Part shown: positions 50,782 to 63,600 of the stretch, one piece after another
Layout of the letters: every line of letters begins with the position of its first letter
Numbering within the stretch: the first letter of the stretch is position 1
Assembly: GCA_025618425.1 (NCBI GenBank)
Contig: CM046832.1
Coordinates: forward strand, 50,710,553 to 50,774,552
Reading direction: 5' to 3'
DNA length: 64,000 nucleotides
DNA from: Heliocidaris tuberculata
Lineage: Eukaryota; Echinodermata; Echinoidea; Camarodonta; Echinometridae
The notes under the pieces: model-generated
What the model saw: the letters and a program-made list of their open reading frames with translations, nothing else
Told to the model about the DNA's origin: nothing
Databases searched by the model: none
Position numbers and translations under genes: made by a program

Positions 50782-51520
50782 GAACGGAAGTTTTAAATCT
50801 TTCCCCCCACCAGTGCTTGACCAATAACTCCTTAAAGTTTTCCACTGTTTTTGCTTCGACGACATTGGTGGGCAGCCTGTTCCAGTCTGATATTACCCTC
50901 TGGCTGAAAAATTTACTTCTGAGTTCTAATCGTGAGCGTTTAGTGAAGAGTTGAACTTATGTCCTCTCGTTAAAGAATGAATGGCGGGTGCGAAGAAGAT
51001 GTCACTAGAAATTCCCAACTTTCCATTAAGCAATTTATAAACCGTAATCATATCCCCTCTTCGTCTTCTGTAGAATAGTGAATGCAGATTGAGTCAGATT
51101 TCTAGGCGTTGTTCATATGATAAGCTCTGGAGACCAGGAATCATGCAAGTAGCTCTCCTCTGCACCTTTTCCACTTTATCTGCATCCAGTTTGAATCTCA
51201 AATGCCATAAAATATACCCATACTCTAAATGAGTTCGAACCAGAGTCACAAACAAGACGGGTAAAATTTCAGAAGTTATTTGTGAAAAGGTCTTGTGTAT
51301 GATTCCAAGTATTTGATTTGCCTTTTGAACAGCAGCTGAAACATGTTGATGGAAATTTAGCTCTTTGTCCATTATAACGCCAAGATCCTTTTCCTGTTTG
51401 CTTGCTTCCAGCTCATTACCATTTATAATGTAATTACTCCTTGGATTATTTCTTCCCATTTGTAGGATTTTGCATTTACTAGTGTTGAACTTGAATTGCC
51501 AAGTTTTACTCCATTAAACT
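50782..51520 (-). pseudogene. Non-LTR retrotransposon reverse transcriptase, C-terminal fragment
   Basis: The minus strand reads FNTSKCKILQMG, then KDLGVIMDKELNFHQHVS, LVRTHLEYG, KVEKVQRRATCMIPG and YEQRLEI. After an in-frame TGA comes FYRRRRGDMITVYKLLNGK and, in the same general register, RSKFFSQRVISDWNRLP and NFKELLVKHW. This is the conserved C-terminal region that follows the palm in CR1/Jockey-type LINEs. The YxDD palm and endonuclease are absent and a stop interrupts it, so it is a dead 5'-truncated copy. It adjoins the palindromic MITE at 50597-50760. Confidence 0.85.
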
Positions 51521-52334
51521 ATAGTGCAGGACTGTCCTACTTTTCTGTTCCTCTGCATGTCTGATTATTACTTGAGCATGTTTAACTTGCTAGCAAGGAG
51601 AATTATTTCATTTAAGATGCCATTGTTGGATAAAATTTTGACATGGTCATGAAAGTTGAATTGTTTTCCAATTTGGAAAAAAAATGGAAACAACCGTGGT
51701 CATGGAAGGAGCTAGGAAGATGGATCAACTTTTGGGATCACATTGTTGTATTGCATAAGAGGGAAAAGTTAATGTTGATTTTCGATATTATTTTTAGATG
51801 TTTAAACAGGCCTCTGATGTGTAAAAATAAACACCCAACAAACAAACAAAACAAGAACTCTGAATGCATAGATATATCATTATCATATTCATAACTAGAG
51901 AAGTGATCTCTAAAGCATTCTATACTACATATTGATCTACCCGTATCTTATTCTCAGTTTACCATAACCTTTTGAGTTTTGAATTCCTTATTCAGCGTGT
52001 ACTTTTGAAAGTTGAATTGTAGGCATAGCTTTATATTTGACTGTAATCTCCAAAGCCTTTGATTATTTTGTACATGTACTTTGACTGGTCTAAAACCTTT
52101 GCTTGAATTTTGATATTATCACAAAACTTTGATAATATGACCCTATTAGTCTCGTCCAAATATAATACCAAAACATATGTATTAGTAATTACAATAAAAA
52201 AGAGTAAAAGATAGTTACCTGGGTTTGAAAATAATGATAATAAACTTGTAATAGCAAGTATTAATATGATATAGTCTACATGTTGGTCCATATTATAATT
52301 AAAAGCCTGAAAAATGAAAGTATTTAGGTGGACA
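51521..52334. other. AT-rich intergenic sequence, nothing recognised
   Basis: No coding or repeat structure supported. The 105-codon minus-strand frame at 52348-52031 is hydrophobic and AT-driven, without homology I recognise. Confidence 0.45.
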
Positions 52335-52680
52335 TTAAAGTGTACCAATCACCTACAAATTTTTGCTCTATATTTTCGGGGTTCCATGTTGCTGCATTAC
52401 AGTATATATTCAAAATATGAACTTCAAATATTAATTCTATAAATAAATATTGCAAGTTTAAATACATGTACACGCTAAATAAACATTACTTTGACTTGTG
52501 AGTGGATTAATCGAAACACCCATATGCGCACGCATTGAAAAGGGCCCAAACCCAAGTCAGATTTGGGTTCCACGCGAGAGGTCTTATGTTTTAATTTATT
52601 TTCTTCATACTCCTTAACCTTTAACCCGTAGGAGTTCAGGTAAAGTTTTCTGAGATTAGTGCTACACTGGTTAAAAATTA
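52335..52680. mobile_element. Diverged, right-truncated family C MITE
   Basis: Begins TTAAAGTGTACCAATCACC, then follows the family through GGTTCCATG, GAACTTCAAATATTAATTCT and TTTTCTTCATACTCCTTAAC. No matching right end is seen. Confidence 0.65.
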
Positions 52681-53190
52681 AAGTAATTACCTTATTTGCT
52701 TTGTTCTGTCAATGCACATGAATGAATTAAACTTTATTTTTATGGTCTCAGTTGCAGATCATATGAGATAGTGTGTGGGGAAACAATGAATGTCAATTCA
52801 CAATTTTACAGTTGTGCAAACAGTACGCTGACATGTATATGACTAGACTAATGAGCTCACACGCACAATAGCAAACAAAGACTATGGGAAAAGCAAAGTG
52901 AGAACCCTGAATTATGTGGAGTAGAACACTTTTACGGATAGGCCACAGACAAATATTGAAACTAAAAAATGTAAAATCGCAACTGGAAAGGAGTATGATG
53001 TGTGTGAAGCACAAAGTCCCTTGCAGCTAATTGTGTGTTTCCAAACAATTATGCATGTACAGTAGGTGCATATATATATATATTGATTCAGGCTTTTTGC
53101 TGTATTTGTAAAAAAAGCTTAGTATGTCAACTGTTGAAACAAATATGTGGGAGAGGAGAGGCTCATGTAAGTGTTTTTTGCACTTGTTTG

Positions 53191-53773
53191 TTAAAGGAGA
53201 ATGAAAGCCTGGGGAAAAAATCAATTTTAATGAAAAGAGAGGATAGAGAGAAGCAATTTTAAAAAAAGTTCCATCAAAATCGGTTACGAAATTGAGAAAG
53301 TTATGAAAGTTTGAAAAGTCTCAGTTTACTTTCTGTGGCAATCCTCAAATTGGCAATTTTGCTTCAAAGTGACAGGTTTAGTAGTACAACTCTCCATATG
53401 TTTTGTACACAAAATTTCATATTTTCCCCATTGTCTCTAAAGGTGCAGCTTGTCTCCTGCTTAGCTCAAGATATATCATGGGAAAATGTATTTGACACAA
53501 CATATGTTGAGTTCACAAAAAGACAGCAGCATCTTTATAGATAATGGAGAAAATATGAAATTTTGTGTGCAATTTACATATGGACAGTTGTACTACTCAA
53601 CCTGTCATTTTGAAGGAACATTGCCAATTTGAGGATCTCCATAGAAAGCAAATTGAGACTTTTCAAACTTTCATAACTTTTTCATTTCGTAACCGATTTT
53701 TATGGAACTTTTTAAAAATTGCTTCTCTCTATGCTCTTTTTGGATATTTTCCCAGGGTTTCATTCTCCTTTAA
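53191..53773. mobile_element. TTAA-bounded fold-back MITE, family A, complete (583 bp)
   Basis: TTAAAGGAGAATGAAAGCCT at 53191 is mirrored by GGTTTCATTCTCCTTTAA, ending at 53773. The halves are long inverted copies (ATCGGTTACGAAATTGAGAA against TTCATTTCGTAACCGAT; TCAAATTGGCAAT against ATTGCCAATTTGA). It shares several internal blocks with family B. Confidence 0.85.
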
Positions 53774-54280
53774 CTCATCTCAATTTGGTTCACTCCTGTT
53801 AAATTGTCTTATATAAAAGGTGCTGACACTGAAATATAACTTCATGAAGAGATACAATCAATGTTCATGTACATGTTCTTCATATTATATAGGATCAACC
53901 TGTGTCTATGGATTCAATAGAAATTCACAGCAGATACATGTAGAAGTATTGCTTTTAAAGCAAGTGATGAGTCATGATGTGTCCTGTTGGAGTTCCAGGG
54001 TTTTGACAAGTTTTACAGGAAGTGACTTCTTTTGCAGGGCTAAGTGAGCACTGTTGTTGGTATTGTGTGCCTTGTACATGTACATGTACACAAAGCTCAA
54101 TTATGGTATGTTTTTTTCTGGTGAATTAAAATTTGTGGAACGTTTTAAAATTTCATTATGCATATGTTTTGTAAATTTGTATACTGGTAGCTATACAAGT
54201 TATAGCCCATCATTATTCTCTTCTCTGTCTCCTTGTTTGACCTGTTCCATCATTATCAAATTCGGGGGGTAGCCAGTAAT

Positions 54281-54308
54281 CCCCCCCCCCCCCCCCCCCC
54301 CCCCCCCC
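54281..54308 (+). repeat. C28 homopolymer
   Basis: An uninterrupted run of 28 C followed by GAATGG. ATTCGGGGGG stands 20 bp to its left and can pair with CCCCCCGAAT. It lies about 355 bp upstream of the TTC41-like start codon. Homopolymer length is uncertain in assemblies. Confidence 0.9.
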
Positions 54309-54663
54309 GAATGGCAAAGGAACAAAATAAAAGAAAAAGAGAGAAAAGGAAAGATAGAAGGGGAAAGGATAAGGATGATAAGACCCCCTCATGCTCCCTC
54401 TCTCTAATCAGAGGCTACATATCAAAATCAATTTGCATTTATATTTTTTGATTAAGACAGGTGCCCCCAATGATTCCAGTGCCCCCTCAATGGCTGCACT
54501 CAAGCTGTGCAACTATAGCTTTATTAATTTTTCACACAGATAGACAGCTAATGTTCTATATTATCTTCCCTTTTCATATGCAGATGCAGTCCTGTTATGA
54601 ATGTGGCCAAACAGTGTACCAATACAGTAAGTTCATAGGACGGGCAGACAGTAGAAGAAACCC

Positions 54664-57600
54664 ATGATGGGTAAACCTCGGCCGAAACTCCAGCGTTCTT
54701 TCAGTACCATCAAGCGTCAGTTCACGTTCCGCAAGTCCATCAGGCCTTTCATCAGCTCCACCTTCCTAGACTTCCAGGAGGAGCGGGGCCACCTCCAACG
54801 CTACGTCTTTCCGCAGCTCAACTCGGTCTGCCATGCCAGAGGGACCTTCTTTGCCCCAGCCGACCTCCGATGGGGCATCAACAATGAGCAGTGCAGCTCC
54901 GGGAACGTCATATCCCTGTGTCTGGAGTACATCAACCGCTGCAGTCCCTTCTTCATCTGCCTCCTCGGTGAGCGCTACGGCACCCACCGCCCTAATGATG
55001 CGCCCCTCCTTCCATCGTCCCTGGAGAAACTACCTCGAAACATGTCCTGGTTGGACAGGAATTACCTGATCGCTGCAAGCAAGGGACATGAGTGGATCAT
55101 GCAGGAGGCCTATCAATATTGCAGTGTCACAGAGCTGGAGATCATCCAGGCGGCCATCTTGAATGACAGCAAATATTGCAGATTTTATATGAGAGATGTC
55201 AGGCACATTGAGGACAAGTTTCTGGATTTACCAGAGAAGGAAAGGGAGGAAAAACTGAAGGTGAGTCATTGTAGCATGAATGTTGTATCATGACATTAAA
55301 AAAAAATAGATTTGTCATAATCCAACTAAATATTTGTGCTAAGTAAACATGCTCTTTGTACCTGGCTTGGAACACCTTTTTTCAATAACCAGAAATAGGT
55401 TTTGCAGTGACTTTATATGGTAATTAGTGCTCGTGAATTATTGTAAAAAAAAAAAAAAAAAAAAAAAAAAGATATTTGATCTGCTGACTGCTGTACTATT
55501 CTGATAAATGCTGGTAGGATTCTAAACCTCTTGAGAATTAAGATGATCTGCCAGGTCATCAATTATTAAAGAGAAAATGTACATGTATGGGGGTATATAA
55601 ACATGTAGAATGTCTGAAGCAGAAAATAAAAGTGTATAAATGGTGTACACCTGTATATGATGTGATGCTCTAAAAAGTTTAAAAGTTATATTTCAACATT
55701 TTGATACAGTATGTGCATGATTGAAAGTAATTAGATTGTTCATATGTTTGTTGGGAATGTAATAAAAAGTATACCTGAAAGTTTCCAAATAAGTTATATG
55801 TCTTACATACATGTGTATATATTTTTTTTTAAAAGGGGAAATACATGTTGCAATGATTTTGAATAAGAATTCTATATCCAGTAATGAATAACTGAATCAT
55901 AACTCGAATAGTAATTATAAATGCATTCCATTGGATTGTATCTAGATCTGTATAACATCGATTAGTATAATTTTGTGGACAGGATATGTACTTTCAAACT
56001 TCTGCCAAACCACAGTCAGGCTTGGTGTGGAACACTGCCAGCTACATGATATTGTTTAAGTGAGAGAAAAAAAAAAGTAGGCCAAAACTCATGTGTACCA
56101 CAAAACTAGCCATATGATATCTAGAAAGGCTATGCCTGTTTGTTTTGGGTGTTTTTTTCATTTGTGAACTCCAGTAAATATAGTTATTAAAGTGTTCCTA
56201 CCTGCCCTTTTTATAGAGAAGGGGTCAAAACACTTTTTTGTTAATTTTTCATTGTGTTAGGGAAAGGGAATCACCATTGCACCACTTCCTGGCTAATTTT
56301 TGAAAATGACATCATTTGTATGTTCTGTATCCCAAAATGTAGCCCATGAATGTTACTGCCTGTGGTGTAATCCAATCCACAGTTCCTGTGCAGTGTTATG
56401 ACAAGGATGCCAAATGTGCATTGTCCACAAACTGAATAGAAACTTTGATAATACCACTGTACATGTATGTTTATTGATATACATGTAGCCCCACCCAAGA
56501 ATGATTAGGTTCCCCAAACTTGCATGTCAATTTTTATGCTACATATGTGTACATTGAAAAGTACAATTTTAAAAGAAAAATAAGGAACTTCAAAGAGTGT
56601 AGAGGTTTCTCATTATGTTTTAAAGGACAGGTAAACTACAATTAAAAGCAAATAACTAGACAAAAGGAACTGTTACTTACTTTCTGTTTAGGCAAAATTT
56701 TGAATGGATAACTAGTAATAATATTAAGCTTATATAGAGCATTGTATTGTCATCTCTATGTGCTAACAAAGTAACAATTTGATATTCTTTTAAGATACAC
56801 ATGTAAGTACATCAATTAATAAGCTAACTTAAGTTACAAATAATCATAGATTGAGAAAGAAAGAAAAAAAAAAGATCTAAAACATATGACATCCAATACA
56901 GTCTCTGAATGGAGCGTATAATGGTTTAAATAAACTTACTTATAGATAAACTTGAGTTCTTGAGTTCATGTTATGAAAGAAACTGTCTCAAAGCAATTCG
57001 AGCGATCGCCAATAGGGTAAAAATGCCCGGATGTACCGTTTTTGGCGAATTCTCATTCAACTTCCGGGACCTGTGTACTTCCGGTGTATACGGATGCTAA
57101 GTTACAGTAACCGCGGTATACACACTTCAGGAATTTTTCTTCAAACTTATCTAATAAAAGTTAAGGTAATCGTAGAATTGCCATGGCAAGCGTTTCTCAA
57201 GACTTCAAGAATATGACCGTTCTGCAGCTGAAAGCTTTTCTGAGAGAAAGAGGCATTCCATGCAACGGAAAACGCAAACTCGAATTGGAATTGCTAGTAC
57301 GGAGAGCCGCTGAATGTTACAGCGTTATTGAGCCTTGCGACCGGGAGGCGTCCGGCAGAAAGCGACGACGGGTGCCCACTGCGGACGACTCTGTTCGAGA
57401 CTTAAATGACAAAGCCGTATCTTGGAAAGCTGATTTGAGAGGTTATGCACGGCCGCCGGGTCATTCACCGACCGGTCAGATTCTGGAAGTAACTAGGTCA
57501 CAAAAGCTGTCCCACATTGCATTGCAAACGCACCCCGATACCTGCATCCGGGCATTTTTACCCTATTGGCGATCGCTCGAATTGGGAAAGGTTGATTACA

Positions 57601-60600
57601 TGTATATCTACATAAGAATTTGAATGTACTATATAGTCAGGTTCACTTTGTATTTTTGTTCAAAGTTTTTGGAGATTAGCAAAACTATACATATTTGGAA
57701 TCAGTAGAACATGGGGAATCCGAAAATTGATGTTGGCATTTGCACAAAACCCTGACCGAGCAGCTTTTTTGGATTTTCAAAATGGCCGCCATATGTAACT
57801 AGTATTGAACACTTTTGAAGATATTTTTGTAACAGAACCTCATTCTATCATTTTTGTGGTAGCATATTAAAGGGCATTAAATTCTCTACAACATGACACC
57901 ACATTCGATGGGTTTCGTGATGATTTGTCCAACAATTTGGGGCCGAAAATTTGATTTTTATCATTTTTTTTCAAAAATATGAATTGCTTCAAAATACATA
58001 TTTCTCCATATTTCAAAAGTCCATTTCACTAATGACTTAAAACTTTACAGAAAATCCACCATATGTAGGGTCAATATCATATAAAAATTACAAGTTCATT
58101 GCTTACATGCATCTAACAAAAAAGTTATAGTACTCTAAAGTTCACACTTTGATATTTTCTAAAACAGAGAAATAAAGCCAAGGGCTGCCTTCTAGTCAGG
58201 TTCACTATATATTTTTGTTCAAAGTTTTTGGAGATTAGCAAAACTATACATTTTCGGAATCATTAGAGCATGGATAAGCAAAATAATGATGTTGGCACTT
58301 GCACAAACACCGGCTTGGTGGCCATTTTGGATTTTCAAAATGGCCGCCATAAAATACATAATTTGCCTTATCTCAGCTTCTTTTAAAGGTATAAACGTAA
58401 TGAAATGGGCCAGTCCTACTATTTATGGATGCAGAAAACAAATGGTGACATCTAGACATCTTCTTCTACCGCTTCCTCGCATATGGAGGCCATTTTTTAT
58501 TTTCAAAAACGTGTAATATATAAGTTGCCTCCTTCCTGCTTGTGGTCAACCTAGGAACTTAGCAAAAAATATTCTAATCCTTTCCTTGGTCGATAAAACA
58601 ATTGGTGACATACATGTATTTAGACTTCTAATCTTAATGCGTCATCGCACACGGCGGCCATTTTGTATTTTAAAAATGGCACACATATATATGGATGTAT
58701 ATATTCAAGTCAACCAATAGCAACTTAACAGAATATGCTAGTACTTTGTTTCCTGGGTCAGGAAAACGATTAGTAATTAAAATTCCAATCTCAACGCTTC
58801 ATGTGACATGGTGGCCATTTTAAAGTTTCAAAGTGGCCGCCACAAATACATTTTTTCCCCTACGTCGGCTTCTTTTCAACGTAGAAACTGAATAAAATAT
58901 GCTAATCCTACGAGAAAGGAATCTGTCACATTACTAGACTTCTACTCCCAACGCTTCATTGCATATGGCGGCCATTTTGGATTTTCAAATGGGCCGCCAT
59001 GAAATATTATATTGCCCTATCTCTGCTTCAAGGCAGCCTAGAAACATATTGGAATATTCTAATACTATGTTTCCAGGGTCAGGAAAAACATTGGTGACGT
59101 CATTAGAGTTCCCATCTCAACGCTTCATGTGGCTTCCATCGTGGATTTTCAAAATGACCGACATAAAATGCATATTTTGCCCTTTCTCTATGGTCAACAT
59201 AAAAACTACATGAAATATGATGCTTATGTTTCCTTGATAAGGGAAATATTTGGTGCTATCACAAACTTACAGTATAATCTTGATTCTTCCTTCACTTTAA
59301 GCATTTAGGGCGCTAGGAGCCCTCAGACAAATTTCATTGCGTCTCTAAACTGAAACTATGCCACGTTCTGGCTTTTGTCCTTGAAGTCTTGCACAAGAGC
59401 CCTCAGACAAATTTCATTTCGTCTCTAAACTGAAACTGTGCCACGTTCTGGCTTTTGTCCTTGAAGTCTTGCAGATATTTTGACACCAAATTTAGAAAAA
59501 TTATACAGTCATGCATCTTCAGGCAAGAATTTATATTTTTGTACAATTTGAATGAAAAACAGCAATTTGATTTTATTTCTTTGTAGATCATTTGTATTTC
59601 CTTCTTCTTTTATTATCCCTTTTCTATCTGAATATTGATTCAGAAAAAAGACCCTCTAATAACAGACCTACAAAGCAAGATATATGGTTGAAAAACAATT
59701 GAATGCAAATGAATAAAGTCACTTTTAACGACTTTTGTTTTTCAGTCTACAAACTTTCCCATCGACTATCATCACTGGTCAGCCCCCCCCCCCCCTCCCC
59801 CGGATAACTACCCCTTGAATTAAATACCAAGTGCAGTTCTTTAGCTGTATTATTGTAACCTCCTTCTCAATTATATTGTATCAAACTAGAGACAGACTTC
59901 CTGTTCTAATATGTCGACCAGCATGTGCAAACTAAATAATTGTATTTTACAGTACAACAAATATTTATTACATACTTTACTTGGCCCAAAGACGTTTTAG
60001 GGTACTCCAATTAGGCTAATCTATTACAATTGTATACATGTAGGATCACGCCATTACAGCACAGGCAGCTCACAACCTTTAAAATGCTCATTTCCTACAT
60101 GTCATATTGTTGTTTTTTTTACTTTATTTACTTTCAGTTCTGCTTTTTAAGGTAAATAGTAAAAAGCTTAATAACATAAATAAGGAGAAATAAAGATATA
60201 CAAATAGAATAAGAAATATTGCGTTTTAACCACTTTGTACAAAAACAGAGAAAAAATCTTGAAAGGTCACTTTTGGCTCATTGATTTTTTTACCATTATC
60301 CAAAGTACTTTATGAATATTACTTTGTACTAATTTGTCTCGTTTTAAAAACAGAAAGGGGGAGGGGAAGGCATGGACATGTAGGGGTGCAAGTTCTGTAC
60401 CCTATAATCTAGTATATATACGTGTGTTGGAGTGTGAATCGTGATTATCACTTAAAACCAGGTTTCCTCATAAGCAATGATAAGCAATGGACTTGCAATT
60501 TTTATATGATATTAACCGTACGTATGGGCAGTTTTCTGAAAAGTTTGAACTAATTAGTGAAAATAACTTTTGAAATAATGAGAAATACGTATTTTGAAGA

Positions 60601-63600
60601 AATTTATATTTGTAAAAAATTACGTAAACAATCACATTCTTGGCCAAGAATTGTATCGCAAATCATCACCAAACCCATTAAATGTGGTATCATGTTGTAG
60701 AAAATTTAATGCCCTTTAATATGATGATACATACATGGTAATATGAGGCTCTGTTAAAAAAATATCTTCTAATTTGTTCAATACGAGTTACAAATAGCGG
60801 CCATTTTGAAAATCCAAAATGGCCGCTATGCCGGTGATTTGTGCAAATGCCAACATCAATTTTTGAATTTCCCAAGTTCTAACGATAATAAAAATGTATA
60901 GTTTTGCTATTCTCCAAAAATTTTGAATGAAAGCCCATTTTCTTACATAGTGAACCAGACTAATAAGGATTTAGAGTCATCAAAATGATGTGAAATTGAC
61001 CCACTCTTGCTGAAAAGCACATGCACTGCACAAAGAAAAGGGTATATGGGACTGCACACACCACACATGTGGCATCGAATGTTTGGCCTGAACAATTCAG
61101 CTATTTCTCGTCATATTTCAAATATATGAGGGCATTTGAAGAGCAATCCTTTTCAGGGGACATTATGATATTCTTCCAAGCTGATATAAAATGAACAAGA
61201 AAGCTCACAAAATATTTTTCACCCTTCCCAGAACTCAACCTTCTCTGTAATTACTTCGCAGTCATAAATGGGAAATATCTTGTCAATCAAACACTCAGAT
61301 AACTAGTCCAGGGGAGCTTTTCATCAAGCGTTTTGTCAGTGATTTCAACCGACAACTGTTATAAGCTACTGAAATCCTTGCATCTGATTGGCCGAGAACA
61401 AATTTGTCGGTAAAAATCACTGACAAAACGCTTGATGAAATGCTCCCCTGATATGTTGAAAATGAAATGAGCTACATGACCGGAGACTGGAGGGATTCAT
61501 ACCAAACGGACCATCTTGAGTTAAAGTAGAAGAATGAAACATGTACAATGTACAGGGATATTAAACTTCCATCTTGATTCTTGACATAGGAAAATTTTAA
61601 AAGCCAAATATGTCATCATGCACATTTTCATAATTTTTATATTTATGTACATGTGAAAGTATCCCTTGTTCTGTATTTTCAATCTTCTCCTCATGTGCAG
61701 GTGTATGTTCTTTCACACTTGTCTCCTTTGAATAGATTCTACTTCACCCCACTAATTAAACACTTTTGTTTAAAGGGTACCAATTAGAAGTTCCATGTCA
61801 TTCTACTATATTCCAAATATGGGCTTCGAATATCACTTCTAAAAGAGATATTACAAGTTTAATCATACTCTCTATAAGCTTAAAAGCGACTTGTGAGTAG
61901 ACTACTCAACGAACCCGTACGCGCTCGCCTAGATAAGGGCTCGCGTGGAACCCAACTCGGAGGTTCGGTTCTGCGCGAGCACCTTCATGTTATCCTTTAT
62001 TTCCTTCATACTCCTAAACTGTTGACCTATAGAATTTCAGATAAAGTTCTTTGAGGTTAATTTTATACTTCCTAGCAGTATACAAATTCTTTTTTCAGGT
62101 GGTTGGTACACTTTAAGTTTTGGTTCTGAATTTTACCAGTGCTGTCAATATGGTGCGACACTTTCTAAGTTTCATTCCCTATGATATAATACAATGCATC
62201 ATACATAATTAGATAAACTACTGTCAAATGTTTTTTTTTTATGTTTCTTGGCTCGATCCTCACTTTTTGCTCTTTTGATTTGATTTTGAATTGCAGATGT
62301 ACATGGCAGAGAATGGAGAGACTGAAATGAAAGTAACGGCTTTGAAACAGAAACTCATCAACAAGGGCTTGAAGATCCGGTTCTTCCGGACCCCTGAGGA
62401 GCTTGGTCAGAAGGTTCTTGATGACTGGATGGAAGTCATCAATGAACTCTACCCTCCTCTAGATGAACTGCTTGGTGATGTTGGTAGGTTTACATCCTTT
62501 ACTAGAAAAAAGAAATGGTCTCTACCCTCCTGTAGATGAATTAATTGGTGATGTTTAAGGAGGTTTACATCTTTTACTAGAAGAAAGAAATGGTCTCTAC
62601 CCTCCTGTAGATGAATTACTGGGTGATGTTGGTAGGTTTACATCCTGTACTAGAAGAAAGAAATAGTCTCTACCCTCCTGTAGATGAATTACTGGATGAT
62701 GTTGGTAGGTTTACATCCTTTACTAGAAGAAAGAAATGGTCTCTACCCTCCTCTAGATGAATTACTGGATGATGTTGGTAGGTTTACATCCTTTACTAGA
62801 AGAAAGAAATGGTCTCTACTCTCCTGTAGATGAATTACTTGGTGATGTTTAAGGAGGTTTACATCCTTTACTAGAAGAAAGAAATGGTCTCTACCCTCCT
62901 CTAGATGAATTACTGGGTGATGTTGGTAGGTTTACATCCTGTACTAGAAGAAAGAAATAGTCTCTACCCTCCTCTGGATGAATTCCTGGGTGATGTTGGT
63001 AGGTTTACATCCTTTACTAGAAGAAAGAAATGGGTCTCTACCCTCCTCTAGATGAATTGCTGGGTGATGTTGGTAGGTTTACATCCTTTACTAGAAAGAA
63101 AGTGATGATCTTTATCCTTCTGTAGATGAATTGCTGGGTGATGTTGGTAGGTTTATATCCTTTACTAGAAGAAAGAAATGATCTCTAATCTTTAATTATC
63201 AGTTTTCATTCAGTTAGTCAGTGTTTATGTTTAACCTTAGTTCTATTAAAGAAAGTAAATACATATACGATTATTAAATAGTTTTTGTCTTGCATTCAAA
63301 CTAGATCAAACACGAACAGAAAGTTGAATTCAAACAGTTTCAAACAGCATAAATGGGAAGTATTAAGGGAAACAAAGTAAGTGAAAATGATAACTAGCTC
63401 TGACTGGCTGTCACAAATAAAATATCATACGAGTATACCTCGTTCATGTTAATTTTTTGTCAGACGGAGAGCAGTTCCGTGAGTGGGCAGCCCATGAGGC
63501 GTATGCAGAGACCCGACGACGGGTGTTTGTGCTGACCCCAGAGATCCAGAAGCTTTTCACCAAGATGACAGATCACTGTGAAGAATGGATGGATCCTACC

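Noticed and set aside
51094..51459. 121-codon minus-strand frame as an intact host gene
   Set aside because: It is the conserved C-terminal part of a LINE reverse transcriptase, with an in-frame stop and no palm or endonuclease.
62449..63184. CRISPR-like array because of regular 73-75 bp units
   Set aside because: Units are repeated over their whole length without unique spacers, and the genome is eukaryotic.
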